Source of the DNA: Pseudolysinimonas yzui
GTDB lineage: Bacteria; Actinomycetota; Actinomycetes; Actinomycetales; Microbacteriaceae
Assembly (NCBI RefSeq): GCF_014653215.1
Contig: NZ_BNAI01000002.1
Location: 496,001-560,000, forward strand
Reading direction: 5' to 3'
Length of the DNA: 64,000 nucleotides
The position numbers were made by a program, and so were the translations under genes. Shown here in pieces: positions 61,716 through 64,000 of this stretch. The first letter of the stretch is position 1, and each line of letters begins with the position of its first letter. The notes beneath the pieces are model-generated. The model made no database searches. It saw nothing but the letters and a program-made list of their open reading frames with translations, and was not told the DNA's origin.

Positions 61716-62834
61716 ATGACCGCGATCCTCCAGCCCGGCGAAGGGCCGATGCGTGGCGTGTACCTGCCGGCTGACCCGGAGACGGTGTTCTGGGGTCGAC
61801 TGCCCTGCGCGTCCGACGCACCCGTGCTCGAGGTCGACCCCGGCGTCGAGGTCACGATCGACACGATCAGCCACGAGGGGGTGCTCGACGATCAGGGATC
61901 CGACCCGATCGCGTTCTTCGCGGCGCACGGCGTCGCCCCCGACGATGTGCTTCGGGATGCCGTCGCCCTCACGACCACCCGGACGCGCAACCCGGACGAC
62001 GGCCCGCACGTCGTCACCGGCCCGATCTTCGTGCGCGGGGCCCAGCCCGGCGACCTCCTCGCGATCGAGGTCGTCGAGCTGCTGCCGCGGGTGCCGTACG
62101 GCGTCATCTCCAACCGGCACGGCCGCGGCGCCCTCCCCGGAGAGTTCCCCCGCGGCGACGCCACCGTCAGCATCTTCGCGACCCTCGATGCCCCCGATGA
62201 TCGGCTATCTGCCCAAGATCGTGCCTTCGAGACGCCAGATAGGCACGAAGTCGGGCAAACAGCATCCATACCGCTGCGAGAAGGCGCCGCCGAGCGGGTG
62301 CGCTTCCCGGCGAACCCGTTCCTCGGCACGATGGGGGTCGCCGTGCCGGGCGACGAGCGACCGCACTCGGTGCCACCGGGGATGCACGGCGGCAACATCG
62401 ACATCAACCTGCTGACCGTCGGCAGCACCCTCTACCTGCCGGTGCTCGTGCCCGGCGCTCTCGCGTACGTCGGCGATCCGCACTTCGCGCAAGGCGACGG
62501 CGAGGTGGCACTCACCGCGATGGAGGCGTCGCTGCGCGCCACTCTGCGGTTCCGGATCGTGCCGGCCGACGACGACTTCGCGCCGTTCGTGCACCGGTAC
62601 GGCCCCGTCGTCGAGACGCCCGAGTACTGGGTGCCGACCGGGCTCGACGAAGACCTCCGTGAGTCGATGAAGAAGGCCGTGCGCGCGGCCATCGCGTTCC
62701 TCGTCGGCGGGTACGACATGGATGAGGAGCACGCCTACGCGTACCTCTCCGCGGCGACCGACTTCGACATCTCGCAGGTCGTCGACCGCGTCACGGGTGT
62801 GCACGCGCGCATCAGGAAGAAGGACTTCGGATGA
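61716..62834 (+). CDS. Acetamidase/formamidase family protein
   Basis: A 372-residue FmdA/AmdA-type amidase that would release ammonia from short amides. VEVTIDTISHEGV, GPIFVRGAQPGDLLAIEV, VIPxxHGGNIDIN-like PPGMHGGNIDINLL and GDPHFAQGDGEVALTAME are visible. TAGCGT (61703-61708) is eight bases before ATG 61716, so it may be leaderless; GTG 61713 is also in frame. About 30 codons near 62195-62290 have unusual codon use and an inverted repeat, while the frame is kept. It overlaps the amidase by ATGA. Confidence 0.85.
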   Translation: MTAILQPGEGPMRGVYLPADPETVFWGRLPCASDAPVLEVDPGVEVTIDTISHEGVLDDQGSDPIAFFAAHGVAPDDVLRDAVALTTTRTRNPDDGPHVVTGPIFVRGAQPGDLLAIEVVELLPRVPYGVISNRHGRGALPGEFPRGDATVSIFATLDAPDDRLSAQDRAFETPDRHEVGQTASIPLREGAAERVRFPANPFLGTMGVAVPGDERPHSVPPGMHGGNIDINLLTVGSTLYLPVLVPGALAYVGDPHFAQGDGEVALTAMEASLRATLRFRIVPADDDFAPFVHRYGPVVETPEYWVPTGLDEDLRESMKKAVRAAIAFLVGGYDMDEEHAYAYLSAATDFDISQVVDRVTGVHARIRKKDFG

Positions 62835-63967
62835 ACTCGAGCGTCTGGCGTGAACTCGGCGCCCCCCTCGTGGCGGGAGCGCCGGAGGGTCCGCTCGCCG
62901 GCGAGACCGTCGCCGTGAAGGACCTCTACGAGATCGAAGGCTTCGCGGTCGGGGTCGGCAACCCGACGTTCCTCGCCGAGGCGACGCTCGAGGTCGGCAC
63001 GGCACCCGCGGTGTCGCAGTTGCTCGAAGCCGGCGCCGACATCCAAGGCATCGCCCAGACCGACGAGTTCGCGTACTCGATCGCCGGAGCCAACCCGCAC
63101 TACGGGCCTCCGCCGAACCCCGCCGTGCCCGGCGGCCTCCCGGGCGGCTCCTCGAGCGGACCCGCCTCCGCCGTCGCACTGGGCGAAGCGAGCATCGGCC
63201 TCGGCACCGACACCGCGGGATCGGTGCGGGTGCCCGCGTCCTACCAGGGCCTGTGGGGTCTGCGCACGACGCACGGTGCGGTGCCGCTCGCGGGTGTCTG
63301 GCCGCTCGCGCCGACGTTCGACACCGTCGGCTGGCTGACCCGCGACGCCGCCACCTTGCACCGCGTCGTCGAAGTCGCCCTCGGCCACACCACCGTCGAC
63401 CCGGGCGGCTTCGTCGTCGACCCCGGTCTCGTCGCGCTGGCCGAACCGGGAGTGCGCGAGGCGTTCGCGCGCGCCATCGAGGGCCTCGATGTCGAGGAGA
63501 TCGACCTCGGCGACCCGACCGCGATGTTCGAGGCGTTCCGGGTGACGCAGGCCGCCGAAGCATGGGATTCCGACGGCGGCTGGGTCGCGGGACATCCGGA
63601 TGCCGTGGGCCCCGGCACGAAGGAACGTTTCGAATTCGCGGCGACGGTCACCGCGCAGCAGGAGGCCGAAGCCCGAGCGGCCCTCGCCGCCCACCGCGAG
63701 CGCCTCGACGGCATCCTCGGCGACCGGGTGCTGCTCGTGCCGTCGGCATCCTCGGCCGCCCCGTCAGTCGACGCGTCCGCGGAGGTTCTGGATGCCGTGC
63801 GCGGCGCGACCCTGCGCCTCACCGCGATCGCCGGCATCACCGGTCGGCCCGGCCTCTCGGTTCCGGTGCTGGAGGTGCCCGAGCCGGTGGGCCTCTGCCT
63901 CGTCGGCCCACGCGGCAGCGATCTCGCCCTCGTCGACCTCGCGGCACTCTTCGCCGGAAGAGGCTAG
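62831..63967 (+). CDS. Amidase signature enzyme
   Basis: A 378-residue amidase. The Ser-cisSer-Lys triad is visible: Lys in ETVAVKDLYEIEGF, the two Ser residues in PGGSSSGPASAVALGEASIGLGTDTAGSVRVPAS. It is shorter than usual members (450-500 residues), mainly in the C-terminal part, and is like the AtzF or plant-type short amidases. The ATG overlaps the acetamidase stop, so both are made together. A role in amide nitrogen use is likely; the true substrate is unknown. Confidence 0.85.
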   Translation: MNSSVWRELGAPLVAGAPEGPLAGETVAVKDLYEIEGFAVGVGNPTFLAEATLEVGTAPAVSQLLEAGADIQGIAQTDEFAYSIAGANPHYGPPPNPAVPGGLPGGSSSGPASAVALGEASIGLGTDTAGSVRVPASYQGLWGLRTTHGAVPLAGVWPLAPTFDTVGWLTRDAATLHRVVEVALGHTTVDPGGFVVDPGLVALAEPGVREAFARAIEGLDVEEIDLGDPTAMFEAFRVTQAAEAWDSDGGWVAGHPDAVGPGTKERFEFAATVTAQQEAEARAALAAHRERLDGILGDRVLLVPSASSAAPSVDASAEVLDAVRGATLRLTAIAGITGRPGLSVPVLEVPEPVGLCLVGPRGSDLALVDLAALFAGRG

Positions 63968-64000
63968 GCCGAGAGCTGCTTCACGTAGCGCCGGCAGGGC
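63964..64000 (-). CDS. C-terminal end of a convergent gene (partial)
   Basis: On the minus strand the last 37 bases read ...PCRRYVKQLSA followed by TAG at 63964-63966, overlapping the amidase stop tail to tail. The ending is plausible for a gene that runs out of the window, but 11 residues do not allow a name. It is proposed because otherwise the strand after the amidase would be empty. Confidence 0.3.
   Translation of the reverse strand, partial: PCRRYVKQLSA

Overview
The window is very GC-rich with almost no non-coding DNA. The longest gap between genes is about 220 bases. Its small overlapping stop/start junctions (ATGA, GTGA), promoters with a TAGGCT-type -10 element placed almost on the start codon, a fused moaCB gene and a NnaR-type HemD/OmpR regulator all point to an actinobacterium. 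A soil or plant member of the Microbacteriaceae is the likeliest source (inference from gene content; no rRNA is present). I see no tRNA, rRNA, CRISPR array, phage or insertion sequence.

Region 1 (1-19397) is the most unusual part: a large catabolic cluster that I read as a C-glycoside degradation locus. It holds a pyranose-2-oxidase/GMC-type oxidase (14178-15746) that resembles glycoside 3-oxidases. It has three TIM-barrel proteins of the C-glycoside deglycosidase alpha-subunit type (2-685 partial, 699-1736, 5717-6706) and two small proteins of the deglycosidase beta-subunit type (DUF6379/CGDB; 2503-2919 and 6804-7211). Around them lie two NTF2-like proteins, two Gfo/Idh/MocA dehydrogenases, a DUF5597-type glycoside hydrolase, a ThuA-like protein, a two-domain extradiol (VOC) dioxygenase, a 14-helix MFS transporter, a sugar ABC importer without its ATPase, and a ROK repressor. 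A coherent route would be: import, trimming of O-linked sugar, C3 oxidation of the C-linked sugar, beta-elimination by alpha/beta deglycosidase, processing of the keto-sugar, and ring cleavage of the aromatic aglycone.

Region 2 (19411-28484) starts with small genes (a methyltransferase, an L7/L12 C-terminal-domain protein, two small envelope proteins). It continues with an ethanolamine-permease-like APC transporter divergent from a glutamine-synthetase-like ligase, gamma-glutamyl hydrolase, aldehyde dehydrogenase, short-chain dehydrogenase and GntR regulator. Together these fit a gamma-glutamylation route for ethanolamine or a similar amino alcohol.

Region 3 (28547-37858) is core metabolism: a sugar-isomerase-like protein, otsA-otsB (trehalose), an aldo/keto reductase, then ilvD and ilvB-ilvN-ilvC for branched-chain amino acids. 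The 3' end of ilvD has foreign-looking codon use. A large secreted protein with three lamin-tail domains and a metallophosphatase domain follows (37928-41194).

Region 4 (41164-62834) is nitrate assimilation with the molybdenum supply it needs: NnaR-type regulator, SUMT, nirB, nirD, sirohydrochlorin chelatase, narK-type transporter, molybdenum nitrate reductase and its flavoprotein partner; then an orphan substrate-binding lipoprotein; then moaA-moaD, moaE-moaCB-moeA-moeB and a TOBE regulator with modABC. An acetamidase/formamidase and an amidase close the window (61716-63967), which may add amide nitrogen to the same nutritional theme. The last bases carry the end of a convergent gene.
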